From the NCBI GenBank assembly GCA_018136815.1, contig CM030941.1:1239582-1303581 (forward strand): DNA of 64,000 bases. The letters are read 5' to 3'. This stretch comes from Isochrysis galbana (Eukaryota > Haptophyta > Isochrysidales > Isochrysidaceae). The notes under the pieces are model-generated. The model saw only the letters and a program-made list of their open reading frames with translations, had not been told where the DNA came from and did no database searches. Numbering within the stretch: the stretch's first letter is position 1; each line of letters begins with the position of its first letter. Positions 10,428-20,766 of this stretch are shown here, piece by piece. The translations under genes were made by a program, and so were the position numbers.

Positions 10428-11000
10428 ACCCCCCTGCTAGGATCGAGCGTCCCGCGAGGGAAGGAAGAGAACCTAACGGATAGCGGAGAGTTCCATCCAG
10501 GCAAGATGGCCGAGCAATACGCAATACCTAACGAGACCGAATGGGCGAGGAGCGAACGAAGAATGAAACAATAAATTCGAATGGAGAGCCACGCTCCAAA
10601 CGCCGAACCACGACGGAAGACGTGACGACCGAGATACGAATAATCGAGGATCGATAAGAATAAGAACGCGGAACGACGAGAAACGAGAGAGTCCAGAACG
10701 AGAAACGAAGAAATCGAGAATCGAGAGCGGTAAGAACGCGGAACGACAAGAATCGAGAATCGAGAACGAGAAACGAAGAACGGTAAGAACGCGGAACGAC
10801 GAGAATCGAGAATCGAGAACAAGAAACGAGGAACGGTAAGAACGCGCAACGACGAACGACGAACGATGAACTATAAGAGTAGTGCGCGACGATCGAAGAG
10901 ACAGGAAGTACCACACCCGTCCGGACGATGAGGTGTAGAATCGGCGGCCGGCGCGGCAGACCGCAGGACTCAACGCTGCAACCCATCCCCTTCTCTCTTT
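10428..11000. repeat. Purine-rich degenerate tandem repeat
   Basis: Between about 10660 and 10860 a unit of roughly 57 bp repeats three times with drift: GGTAAGAACGCGGAACGAC, then GAATCGAGAATCGAGAAC. The long minus-strand open frames here (149-190 codons of serine, arginine and phenylalanine) follow from this composition and are not protein genes. Confidence 0.65.
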
Positions 11001-12470
11001 TACGAGAGTTTTACCTGGATGTTTGGGCGGTGTGGCGGCACCCAAGTTACAACGCGGCGTCTCCTGTTCTTCGATATATGAGTAGTCGAACAGCCAACGG
11101 CGAAAGGCGGCGAGATATCACGACGGGCTCGGCACGTCACGCGCGAGCTAAACGACGAGGTACGGGGGTCTCCTGACAGAGCGCAGCGAAAGGGGAGGGA
11201 GATCCATCCTCCGTGGTCGAAAGGGGGGGTGAGCCATACCTCTCTTCCCGCGGGGGGAACTATTCGGCGGCCGCGGGGCGTAGACGTGATGAGCTCGATG
11301 AGGCGACGGATCGCTGTCTGGCACTCAGGCGACTGAGAGACGGTAGCCACGTCGACGCCTCGCCGGTACCTCCCTGGTCAAAGAAGCGACGACAGCAGGC
11401 TGGTTGAGAGCAGGTGTGAAACCCGAGGGAACGAAGGCGGCGTGCCGCTGCCTATGGTCGGCAATGACGTCAGCAACGGAGCGGCGAGCAGGGCGATCGA
11501 GCGGAGGCAGCGGTGGGTGCGAGTCCGGCAGGGCACCCAAGCCTAGGCGACATGGCGGCGTAGGGAGAAGAGCGAGGCGTTCCTGGTCCGACCAGGTAAG
11601 ACGCAAGGCAGCATGCCAGCCCTCTGGCATGAACGTGTCCGGAAAGGAAACGGAGGCACACGTCTCCAAGAGAGGAGGCATTGGAACGAACGGCAATGAG
11701 GACGAGGGAGAGGGAGAGGGAGCAAGGATCGGCAACGCCTCCTCCTCTACCGCGGACGAGTGAAGGCGGAGGCAAAACATTCTCGCCGCCATCATCGGAT
11801 GGAGGTGGAGGCGGGCTGGCTGCCTGGACTGGTGCAGGAGGGAGTCGGCCTCGTTCAATCGCGTTGGTGACTGCGGCGAGCTGCTGTGAGAACTGTGCGG
11901 CCATGGCCTGCATGAGCTCGATATAACGCAGCTCGACGGGGTTGAGCCCCGGTGAAGCCGAAGAAGTTGGCGGCGGGACCGTAGCGGACGGTGGGGAAGG
12001 AGAAGGAGAGAGATGAAGAAGGGAGTCGGGCAGCAGACCCGGGGTCTCTTCACCACGAGATAGTCGACTTGGCGCGACCGAAGCGACCGAGAGGCGTTCG
12101 AGAGAGGCGCTGTAGGGCTCGTAGGCTGCCTCCGAGTCCGATGGCAGGGGTGGCGGTGCCTCGAGACATGCGCGAGAAGAGGGGAGGAATCCTTCCAGAG
12201 GATTATTCTCACCCTGGAAAGACTCGGGCTTGGACCTGCCTCCCATGGACTCCGGCGGCGATGGCGGAGATGATGGCGGAGGCATCGCAGCGAGATCAGG
12301 AGGCGAGGCAAGAGAGGGCATCACCTCCCCCTGTGAAGGTGGTGGTGGATGTCCGTCCGGAGAGGAGGAAGGGAACAGGGCAGGCATGATGCCCGACTCT
12401 GCAGAGGTTGGGGAGACCCCCATTGAGACGTCCAGCGCGGGACGCACCGAGTAGGATTCTACACCTGACG
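11000..12470 (-). mobile_element. Degenerate gag-like region of an LTR-type retroelement
   Basis: The minus strand carries a proline-rich N-terminal part, then a helical motif (VELRYIELMQAMAAQFSQQL) followed by a polyproline linker. After a frame change comes SFPDTFMPEGWHAALRLTW and further open sequence to about 11000. At least two frame changes are needed to read it through, so it is a relic. The proximity of an integrase C-terminus (12688-12964) and the reuse of the same helix motif at 29695-29770 argue for a dispersed element. Assigning it to gag is inference. Confidence 0.55.
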
Positions 12471-12688
12471 AATTGGGATGGCCCATAGGGCCTGAGGGCA
12501 ATGAGGAAGGAGGCAGACCGGCGGCAGGCGCGGCGGAGGAGACGACTTCGGAGACGCTGACGGGCTGAGGCCCGTCAGCAGAGGAAGGCGGGCAGGCGGG
12601 CTTGAGCGAGGGCGAGGACGGCGGCGAGAGCGACATCGAGCGAGAGGCGAGAGGCGAGGGTGAGTGAGAGGAGGGCTGTGTTGGCGCC
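12469..12688 (-). repeat. Duplicated block 2a
   Basis: This is the second copy of 9306-9530. Here the gag-start sequence is fused directly to the integrase fragment at 12688 instead of reaching its own ATG. Confidence 0.75.
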
Positions 12689-12964
12689 AAGCGCCTCGGC
12701 AATGCGATATGGTCCGCTGTAGTGGTAGAGGAGCTTGTTGCGGAGTCCTGGAATCTTGCGAACCACCCTATCACCTGGAGCGAATTGGATGGGGGGAGAG
12801 TGAGTGCGTAGCGTGTCAGCGAGTGCGTCGGCTTGAGACTCTAAAGTTGCATCATAAGCTGCGGCCCACGCCGCCTTTAAACGACAATGCATTTTCCAAG
12901 CGTACGAGCGAATTTCCTGAGGTAACTCGGGAGGAACGTTATGTCGCGCAACCACGGCGATCAC
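12688..12964 (-). mobile_element. Ty3/gypsy-type integrase C-terminal fragment
   Basis: The minus-strand frame reads PQEIRSYAWKMHCRLKAAW, then FAPGDRVVRKIPGLRNKLL and YHYSGPYRIAE. The F.GD.V..K.PGLRNKL....GPY.I pattern is the SH3-like C-terminal domain that follows the catalytic core of Ty3/gypsy integrases. The core itself (D,D-35-E) is absent, and the frame meets a stop about 60 bp upstream of 12990. It is a broken piece sitting between the duplicated blocks. Confidence 0.75.
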
Positions 12965-13524
12965 ATTGGATACAGATCGCAGCGAGGTATCCTTGCAATC
13001 GAAGAAATCTTGCTGTTGAGCGTGGACCTTCTAGACGTTTCTATCGAGCAACCCCGAGTAGCAACCAAGGGAGGAGAAAACCAAAAACCAACGGGACCAA
13101 GGGCTTCCATCTTCCATGCAACTTGCATCAAGGGGAAAGATAACCCAAAACCAAAGCAGCGAATCTAAATCAATCTCCAAGTGGAGATGGCAAACCAAGG
13201 ACCAAGGAGAAAGATTCCCTCACCCAAGCAGCGAACCTAAATCGATCTCCGAGGGGAGATGGCAAACCAAACCTGATTGCCCCCAGAAGCAGGTAAAGAA
13301 ACGCGGGGAGATAGCGAATTAAACCTTTTGCGAGGCGCCTGGGAGGAAGAAAGGTGGGGAAACTTCCCTTCTCTTCGAGAGAAAGAGAGAGGGCGCTCCA
13401 CAACCCTAGATCCTAGGCGTCCACGCGAAGTTTTTGACCGAGAACGAGAACGAGAGAATTATAACGATAAATACCGAACGAAGAGAAGAGAGAAGCCTAG
13501 CGAGAGTCGATTCGCGAATGCGAC
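12931..13524 (-). repeat. Duplicated block 2b, about 590 bp
   Basis: This is the second copy of 9834-10427, in direct orientation and 3.1 kb away. It diverges at 13525, where an (ACGC)n run begins. Confidence 0.8.
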
Positions 13525-14465
13525 AGACACGCACGCACGCACGCACGCACACGGACGGCGACGACGCCGGGCTAATGCTAATGCACCAAAAAAATAATTT
13601 TTGTTTTTGAGAATCATGATAACAGTAAAAGTAAAAATTAAAGATCGCATCACACAACTAGCAACTAGGACTACCAACTTGGTACCAACACCAAAGCAAT
13701 CACGCAATCACAAGGCCTGCCCGGATCTCACACCCTGAACCAGGCCCAAGGTAGTGCACCTGGGCCGGACCCCGAAAGCCGAAGACAAAGGAATGAAGGG
13801 GGGAAGGAGAAGAGGTGGAGGGAAGGGAGTTCAGAGTGAAGGGCGATGTCGGTAGTAAGGCGTAAGGCAATAACTGCCAGACCACAGTAGGAGTGTAGCC
13901 CTGAATCTTCGGGTGATTTTTTTGGGTTGTTTCTCTGTCGTGCCCTCGACACGCTCAAGAACACTTTTCTCTCTGTCGTGCCCTTCTAGGTGTCATTTGA
14001 TGAGCTGCTCAAACGCGTAAGACTAGTATGTATGCCACCCGTTCATCAATCTATCAAACATGTGAACAAGACTAAGACACGAGTATAGACAAAGGCGCTA
14101 AGCCTCGCGTCTGTGACAAAGTCAAATGCGTATGAGCCGCATGAGCACAGATGGAATCCATCATGGACTCGTGTTAAAAAGGCGGGTCTCCAATGTAGTC
14201 GGCCTCATCTTCGTCAATATTTCCATGCCTCTACATGAGCCAAGTGAACACGAGCTTCAAGACACCAGATGATGTTCCACTGACCTTCAACTTCTAGAGC
14301 AGTCAAAGTCGAGGGGGGGACGAGGGCATCAAGTAGACCAGCGTCCCATCAGCGCAGGGCCGGATTGGTTGAAAGTATATAATCCAGGATAAGTCCCAAA
14401 AAAGAACCGATACTTTCCGGGTTTCACTTTGGATCGGATTCCCTCATAAGCTTGCGAAATGGTCA
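13525..14465. other. Intergenic region with repeat remnants
   Basis: It starts with ACGCACGC repeats (13529-13552). The segment 13735-13800 (TAGTGCACCTGGGCCGGACC and flanks) has a relative at 47785-47825. The remainder to 14465, which must contain the 3' UTR of the ZNF593-like gene, shows no coding signal. Confidence 0.4.
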
Positions 14466-14957
14466 TCAATCGATAGTCATGTTCTCTCGCAGAGTGATTC
14501 CATGGTCCGCATCACCGCGGCCAGCAGCAGCGTTGGCTTCCTTGTGGTCGTAGATCTTCTCTGTTGTCAATGTCTTGAGCCTTCGCCGATGTTTGGATGT
14601 CTTTAGATGTTGCTCCAAAGCTACCGCAGAAATACAGTACTTACTGCAAGGCGGAAGCGGGAAGAGATGAGAAATAGCGGAGGCTCGGGTGATATTGCAT
14701 CCAAAGCCTGCCAAGTGCGGGACAAGAGCACACCTGCACGCGACACAGTAATGCTGGCCGAGTCCTGGAAGATCTGGGTCGAGCTGCGTCTTCTCAGCAA
14801 GAACCTTGCTGATGACGTCTGACTGCAGCTGTCGTGCGCAAATGTCATCCCAACGCCCCTTGTTGGCGCGCTGCTTGAGACCCGACTGCCGATGGTCCTT
14901 GTTCGTGCGGCTTTTGCCGCCACCCCGGACCTTGCGCCCACCCCGGGTGGGGGCCAT
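14466..14957 (-). CDS. ZNF593: ZNF593/Bud20-type C2H2 zinc finger, pre-60S export factor
   Basis: Bud20/ZNF593 proteins bind pre-60S ribosomal particles and help export them from the nucleus. Two exons (14734-14957 and 14466-14643) join across a GTGTGC/TTGCAG intron to give 133 residues. Hallmarks are a basic N-terminus, DPDLPGLGQHYCVAC, and after splicing SKYCISAVALEQHLKTSKH, the C-x2-C...H-x5-H finger. KRLK-like RRRLKTL and a late acidic/alanine motif (KEANAAAGRG) follow, in family order. The frame is open further upstream to 15077, but the ATG at 14957 (MAPTRGGRK) gives the usual length. Intron removal is essential, because the unspliced frame places about 30 foreign residues inside the finger. 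Confidence 0.88.
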   Translation of the reverse strand: MAPTRGGRKVRGGGKSRTNKDHRQSGLKQRANKGRWDDICARQLQSDVISKVLAEKTQLDPDLPGLGQHYCVACRCALVPHLAGFGCNITRASAISHLFPLPPCSKYCISAVALEQHLKTSKHRRRLKTLTTEKIYDHKEANAAAGRGDADHGITLRENMTID

Positions 14958-15077
14958 GTCCAGACCGCCTGGAAGGGTGCGTCGCCGGGTGGCTTCTGCT
15001 TGTTGGTTGGAGGTAAGATAGATAGATACCGGATCACCTAAAGTAATATTCTGTAAAACCGACGCGACACCTCTCAC

Positions 15078-15960
15078 CTCTCACCCCCTCTCGCCGACAG
15101 TCAGTTGACTGAAGGCTGGCGGGATGCGTGATTTTAATATAAAACCTGACAGGCGAAGTGCGCGCTCTAGCTCTGGCTCTGGGGTCGTTAACTCTTTACT
15201 GCCGGGAGCGCAGCATGCAAATGGATGCTTCGATGTTTCGTTTTTTGAGGTGAGAGAAGAGAGGAAGACATGTTCGACGATATAAGCGACGCTTTCCGCG
15301 AAGAAAGAGGTGATCAAAATTTTCCCGATCCCCCCCCCCCTCCCCCCCCCCTCCCCCCCCTCTCTCCCTCCCAGTCCCACTCCGTTGCGCCGCGCCGCCC
15401 TCCCCTCAACCTCTCACACCTCTTTCTAAGGTGCACACGTGGATTATTTGGTAAACTGAAGCATCCAAATGGCTGCTTCTTCGCCCCTGGGCCTATTTTC
15501 TCCATAATTCCATACTCCAATCTCGATCTTTTGTGTTGTCAATGGGTGGGAATGTGGGGAAGGATGTCCCTGAGGCTCCCCCAGCACCTCATGGGCACCC
15601 GTCAAGGCGTTGGCGAGCAGGGACGAAATATGTCGTTTGAAGCATCCATTTGCATGCTCCGGCAGGAAACGGTTAACTCTTTACTGCCGGGCGAAGCACC
15701 GAAACAGGTGCTTCACAGCAGCTGTTTGGTACGGTGGCACATGGGGGGCAGGGGCAGGGCTTTTGCGAGAAATATTGGACTCAAAACACGATAACAAAGC
15801 GGAGTGATTTTCGATTTGCTCGTTGCTCGGCCGAGACCGAGACGTTGCTTCCCCCCCCCCCCCGCCCCCCCCTCTCCCCCTCCCGAGGTGTCGTTCCGTC
15901 AATTGTGGGACATGAGTCGAATTGAGCGATCGAATGTCCACAGTTGTTATTTTAAAATTA
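15078..15960. repeat. Hairpin-repeat cluster and C-run region
   Basis: At least four imperfect copies of a GAAGC...GCTTC hairpin occur (15213-15231, 15458-15479, 15639-15660, 15693-15714). Two are associated with the 18-mer TTAACTCTTTACTGCCGG (15188-15205 and 15673-15690). C-rich runs lie at 15331-15360 and 15851-15871. The segment 15480-15645 is repeated at 38480-38640. No gene is evident. Confidence 0.7.
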
Positions 15961-16030
15961 AATGTAGACTAGCGTAACATTCCCTGCTTCCCGCGACGCG
16001 TGTCCCCCCCGGAGGGCGCCGTGTCGGCGC

Positions 16031-16480
16031 TTTTCGATTGTGATTACTTGTAATTATGGGCACGGCGCGATGTGCACCGGCCCCCCCTGCGGGGGCGCCG
16101 TGCGTGCGCATGCCAATTTTTCCATTTTTCCCCCTAAGGCCCACATTCACGTAAAGTAGCCATATAAGAGATGTTTCGTTGCGCAGCACGTGTGATGACT
16201 TGCAATCATTGTGCACGCCGTGCGTGGGCACGGCGCGATGTGCATCGGCCCCCCCCGCGGGGGCGCCGTGCGTGCGCATGCCAATTTTTTCCCTATGCGT
16301 ACCCCTAAGGCCCACATTCACGTAAAGTAGCCATATAAGAGATGTTTAGTTGCGCATCACGTGTGATGACTTGCAATCACATTGTGCACGCCGTGCGTGG
16401 GCACGGCGCGATGTGCATCGGCCCCCCCGCGGGGGCGCCGTGCGTGCGCATAGCAACTTCCAGGAAGGTGCACGCCGTGC
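16031..16480. repeat. About 170-bp tandem repeat rich in GC stem-loops
   Basis: The word CACGGCGCG marks successive units at 16061, 16229 and 16402. Each unit contains a GCCGTGC/GCACGGC stem-loop, a G/C-run hairpin and the conserved AAGGCCCACATTCACGTAAA and GCCATATAAGAGATGTTT. The units are not identical (168 and 173 bp). The minus-strand open frames with repeated RTHGAPAGGA are a by-product. Confidence 0.8.
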
Positions 16481-17079
16481 GTTCACTCTTTCCGCGGGGG
16501 GACTCTGGACGCAGAGGCGGTCGGGAACCGCGGGGGCACCCCCTGGGACCGGGGGAATTATTACCGTATACTGCGAAAACACTAACGTAAACAACTGGTA
16601 GGTCTTTTGGTCTCTCCCCTCCCCCGGGTCCCCTCCCCCCGTCTCCCCCTCCCCCTCTCATCGACCTACCAGAGAGAGAAGGCTCCTACTGCCTGCCTCC
16701 CTCCTCCCTCCTCGCTCACCCTCCAGCTCTCTCCTCGCCCTCGTCTTCCTCACGATGGTGGCGACTCGGCGCGCATCGGTACGGTCCTCCGTCCTCTCCT
16801 CTCGTGCTCCTGCTCGCTGGTTTCGTTCGACTCGCTCGACACAGCCACCTGTCGACTGGACGCCGAGCGCAAGCGCTGCTCGCACGACTCGTTCCTCCTC
16901 CTGCTCCAAGGGCGCGGCGGAGGAGGCGGAGCCTGTTCGCGTTCCTGATGCCGAGGAGGAGGCCCTTTCCCCGACCGATGAGGCCACCACCACCACCACC
17001 GACGAGGACTCCGGGCCTGTGGGAGGAGAAGAGGAGAATGAGGACTGTGCGTCGGACGCTCCAGGCCTTCTTCTTCGCG

Positions 17080-17355
17080 CCGCGCGCATGACGCCGACAC
17101 GACCCCTCGACCTCGGACGACACAACCCCTCTGAAGCAGAGGCAAGCACCTCTCGACTGTGTGCAACGACCGAGTCGAGCTCTAGTGGCTTGAGCTGGAC
17201 GAGCGGGCGGGCGCGCATGACGCCAACACTCGCGCTGCGCCATCCGCGCTGCGCCATCCGCGCTGCGCCACCGGCGCTGCGCCACCGGCGCTGCGCCACC
17301 TGCGCTGCGCACCCGCGCTGCGCCGCGCGCATGACGCCGACACGACCCTCGACCT
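17080..17355. repeat. GC-rich 15-bp tandem repeat flanked by a direct repeat
   Basis: A unit close to CGCGCTGCGCCACCG repeats six to seven times at 17230-17325. The sequence GCGCATGACGCCGACACGACC occurs on both sides (from 17086 and from 17327). It lies at the 3' side of the F-box/LRR-like gene and may have scrambled its end. Confidence 0.7.
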
Positions 17356-18106
17356 TCGCCTCAGTCCAAACGGATAGAGCGCGCCGCCGTGTGTCAGCGT
17401 GAGGCAGCGCAGCGGCGCGCGGGTCTCGCGCATGCTGATGTCGACGCACGGGCAGCCGCGCACGTGCACCACCTCCAGCCGCGGCAGCCCCGTGAGCGCG
17501 TCGTGCATCGTCTTGGACGACGGCGGGCTCGTCGCGGCGAACCGGCGCAGCGACGAGGGCAAGTTCAAGGGCGCGCATCCCCCCGAGAGCACCAGCGTCT
17601 CCAGCATGCCAGTGTCGCTCGATGCGCAGCGCCTGGGGTCCTCCCGCTCCGCGCATGCTCTGGAGCTCGAGCGCACGCGCCGTGCCCCGCACGGCCGGCA
17701 GCCACCCCAGCAGCTCGTGCAGGATCACGTGCCCGTGGATGGCGCCCGCCAGGGCGGCACACAGCAGCCGACGGCTCGACGACCTGTCCACCTCGATGCG
17801 CACGGTGAACGGCATACGCGCTGATCGCAGCGTGCGAGCGAGCGCGCGCTCCTCGCGCGAACCCGCGGCAGGAAGCACCGACGACGACGACGACAGGCAC
17901 AGCAGCGCCTCCCTCGCCAGCGACGACGAACCCAGCAGGTCCACGTCCTCGGGGAGCAGCAGGGTCCGGTAATGGCGCCGGACGCGAGGGTCTCCCAGGG
18001 CCTCGTGGACCGCGTGCAGCTCCTCCGTCGAAAGCCACTCGCTCATCAGACCGAAGAGCCCCGGCTGGTCGAGCAGCTCGCTCAGCACACCACCACCACC
18101 GCTCAT
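17182..18106 (-). CDS. F-box/leucine-rich-repeat-like protein, frame-broken
   Basis: The ATG at 18106 (context GGAGATGAGC) opens MSGGGGVLSELLDQPGLF, then WLSTEELHAVHEALGDPRVRR, an F-box-like N-terminal helix pair. LRR-like helices follow up to ARALELQSM near 17655. From there the repeat pattern continues only in another frame: LETLVLSGG, LPSSLRRFAAT, GLPRLEVVHVRGCPCVDIS, LRCLTLTHGGALYPFGLR. No GT-AG intron of sensible length bridges the two frames, so a one-base indel (real or an assembly error) within 17600-17660 is likely. The 3' end past about 17350 runs into tandem repeats and is unreliable. F-box identity is moderate; a CT-rich leader (18125-18165) precedes the start. Confidence 0.5.
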
Positions 18107-19458
18107 CTCCTTCTCCTCCTCTCCAAAGAAAGAAAGAGAGAGAGAGTAGAGAGAGAGAGAGATAAAAAAAGAGGGGGGAGGGGGGAGGGGGGCTGGCGCT
18201 CGACCGACCGGAGCGCACCGCGTCTCAGCACGCTGCGGCTGAGCAAGGTCACGCGCCGCGTGTTGAGCGCGGTGGGGGGCGCCGGTCACGACTGGGCGTC
18301 CGCCCAGGGACCAGTCGGCATGTGCTCCATCAGCCACGTGATGGCTTCGGTGTCGCCACAGTCCAGTAGCCCTTCCATCACGTCCGACTCCCACTCCGTC
18401 GACAGATGGGACCACGGGAGCGCGTGGCGCGCCCAAAAAGGAAAACAAATAACCTGACAATAATAATATTGAGCATTGTAAGTGTATATACCAAAAAGAA
18501 AACAAATAACCTGGCCCTCTTTTGACGGAACGCGACTTCGGCGCGGGGGGTGGGGGACAGAGGTCGGGAGCACAGTGAAATCGGCTCGTTGGCCACCTTC
18601 ACCTTCCCTTTTTCACTTTTCCACGTTGAATTCGTAATAAAGCGAAGCACCGAAACAGGTGCTTCCGACTTCCGATTTTCACCTATTTTCGTTAAGGTTA
18701 AGGTGAAGTTCATCACGGTGAAGAACCCTGCGTAGATCCTCCTATCTGTCGGTGGTTGGGCCATCGCCTTGCGTCTCGGCATACCCCCTGCGGCCCCCCG
18801 CCGGCGCATCGCTTGTGGGTGAAGCTGTGAGAAGAAATACTGAAGAAACCGAGCCGAAGCACCTGTTTCGGTGCTCCGGTCTAAGTAAGGAGTTCACCCC
18901 CGCGCGCTCGCGCTGGAGAGAAAATTGCCGCTCCACTATGGAATGTGTGGCCGCCGCAACTGGTAGACGTTGCCCAGAGGTGCCCAATGGGTAGCTTGCC
19001 GGAGGAGTGGAGGAGCCGAGGGCGGGCCGAGGGCGGCGCCTACACTTGGAGGCCGGACTGCGGATGCGGACAAGGACGAGTCGGTCGAGCCGAGGCACAT
19101 TTCGCAACAAACAACAAACCCTTGAAAAGATGCCGTGGTGCTGCCGTCCACTCGACGCACCCTTAGAGTACAAGTGGGTGGCAAAAATACAGTTGAGTTC
19201 ACTTTTGGGGGGCATTGACAACATCATAAACAGATATGCGTGGAGGGGACCGAAATAGTACCGGCCTTTTTTGTTTTGGAGGGGAGTTGTGGGTTGTTCG
19301 TCCTATCATGTAAAGTATTCAGTAGGAGTATTGGGCAGCGGGAGAGTTCATTGACTCGTTCTTCTTCTTCACGACACTCGCTGGCTCCGTCGTGGCTTCT
19401 GGGATCGCCTCTCTCCCTCCCTCTCGACGACGGAGATCTATCGTCATATCGTCATCCA
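18107..19458. other. Gene-poor region with hairpin repeats
   Basis: A minus-strand frame ending at 18286 (TEWESDVMEGLLDCGDTEAI, then TWLMEHMPTGPW) has ankyrin-like flavour and may be a stray exon or fragment. The phrase AAACAAATAACCTG recurs at 18441 and 18498. GAAGC/GCTTC hairpins occur at 18643-18664 and, inverted with their flank, at 18856-18895. The stretch 19340-19458 is a pyrimidine-rich leader for the next gene. Confidence 0.4.
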
Positions 19459-20766
19459 ATGTGCCGGCTGCCTGGACTCATCGACCTCGGGCTGCAGTGG
19501 CCCATGCCGCCGCATGTTCAGGCGGTAGGCTCTCAGCCTGTGCGGCCGCCGCGCGTGCTGCTCTGTGGAGAGGCCGACTTCTCGTACGCCGCTGCACTTG
19601 TCTCTCGGGTAGGTGGCATCGCAGAAGTTACGGCCACTGCATTCGAGGAGGAGGAAGACCTTCTGGCCAGGTATCCGTACGCGTCGGGCACAATACAACA
19701 GCTTCGTAATGCCGACGTCCGGCTTGACTTTGGGATCGATGCGCGCGCTCTCCGGCAGCACTTCCCGCAGGGAACGTGGGATCGAGTTGTCTTCAATCTG
19801 CCCCAGTCCCCACCTCAGCATGGGGCTCGGAATCAAATTCAGCGACATCGTGCACTGCTGCAGGATTTCTGCGTTTCCGCCGCGGACGTCTTATCGCCAA
19901 GCGGTCAAGTCTGGGTTACCCTTCTTGCTGGTCAGGGCGGAACACATCTTGACACGATCCAAAGGATCCCTGGAAACTCCTGGCATGTGCAGCATGCTGC
20001 TGCGCGGGGCGGTTTGCTTGTCGTTGCAGTGTTGGAGGTGGAGGTTGACGAGCTTACTGCTGCTGGGTACATGCCGGGTGGTCGTGGTATAAGGAGGAGC
20101 AACAAGATCGGCCCACGCCGCAAGGAAAAGGGCCTGATCTCGCACATCCTCGTGCGCGAAGGGAGTGAGTTAGATGGGCCTGGGCATGCCGCTGCATGCG
20201 CTTGCAAGGTTGCTGACTCTGCTGTGACGGCGCTTGCTGAAATTTCCGTTGAAAACACAGCCGCCACAATTGAAAAGGGAGACAAATCACCTGCTGGGTA
20301 TACGATATCAGCATCGCAAACAGCCCGAAGCATAGCTCCTCTGGAATGGGTTTTCGACAACAGCTTTTGGGTGGATACAGAGCACCCTCTTTCGGGCGAA
20401 GACATAGAGAGTCTTTGTCGAACTTCACTCAAGGACGAGGCTCATGTCGTAAAGAAGACACCCGAACTCATAGATGCGTGGACAAGTCCAGAAGGCCGGT
20501 CTTCCCGCACGTACCGCTTTTTCTACTCTTCGTCAGCCATCGCACTAAGTCGAGATCGTGCCCTTGAAATCAATAGACGAATATGTGAGAATGTGGCTGC
20601 CAGTGGCAACAGCTTGCCGAGGACGCCATCGTACGAGACGCTAACTAGCTCCTCATTGCCTGCATCGGATGATGAGTCCAAATCGGGTAGCCGTGCCAGT
20701 GGCATGTCCATGCGATTGGCTATTGATAGTGTTACTAAGCATGTTACACCATTGATGTCTTCCTAA
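19459..20766 (+). CDS. BMT5-like rRNA uridine methyltransferase domain fused to FDX-ACB domain
   Basis: A single exon of 435 codons. Residues about 30-200 match the BMT5-like (DUF2431) Rossmann methyltransferase domain: RVLLCGEADFSYAAALVSR (SAM loop), VTATAFEEEEDLLARYP, LDFGIDARAL, WDRVVFNLPQSP, then LSPSGQVWVTLLAGQGG. Yeast BMT5 methylates N3 of a uridine in 25S rRNA. Residues about 290-400 (FDNSFWVDTEHPLSGEDI, LIDAWTSPEGRSSRTYRFFY, ALEINRRICENV) resemble the ferredoxin-fold anticodon-binding domain of PheRS, as in the animal fusion FDXACB1. The ATG at 19459 follows a CT-rich leader; a second ATG at 19504 is also possible. The substrate is not known. The C-terminal 40 residues are serine-rich and look disordered. 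Confidence 0.82.
   Translation: MCRLPGLIDLGLQWPMPPHVQAVGSQPVRPPRVLLCGEADFSYAAALVSRVGGIAEVTATAFEEEEDLLARYPYASGTIQQLRNADVRLDFGIDARALRQHFPQGTWDRVVFNLPQSPPQHGARNQIQRHRALLQDFCVSAADVLSPSGQVWVTLLAGQGGTHLDTIQRIPGNSWHVQHAAARGGLLVVAVLEVEVDELTAAGYMPGGRGIRRSNKIGPRRKEKGLISHILVREGSELDGPGHAAACACKVADSAVTALAEISVENTAATIEKGDKSPAGYTISASQTARSIAPLEWVFDNSFWVDTEHPLSGEDIESLCRTSLKDEAHVVKKTPELIDAWTSPEGRSSRTYRFFYSSSAIALSRDRALEINRRICENVAASGNSLPRTPSYETLTSSSLPASDDESKSGSRASGMSMRLAIDSVTKHVTPLMSS

Noticed and set aside
10400-11045. Minus-strand ORFs of 149-190 codons rich in S, R, F and V
   Set aside because: They are produced by a degenerate purine-rich tandem repeat that is open in several frames at once.
11404-12454. Plus-strand ORFs opposite the gag-like region
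   Set aside because: They are antisense shadows of the proline/serine-rich minus-strand frame.
12931-13524. The ~590-bp direct repeats as a pair of LTRs of one element
   Set aside because: The order relative to gag and integrase pieces is wrong for an intact element, and the repeat itself contains integrase-side codons, so duplication of an internal segment fits better.
14734-15077. Upstream in-frame start (15077) for the ZNF593-like gene
   Set aside because: The 40 extra residues are not basic or conserved-looking, and the internal ATG at 14957 gives the family's usual length.
16658-18505. 615-codon minus-strand ORF taken as one gene
   Set aside because: Only the part from the ATG at 18106 to about 17650 has F-box/LRR character. 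The ends run through AT-rich intergenic and GC tandem-repeat sequence.
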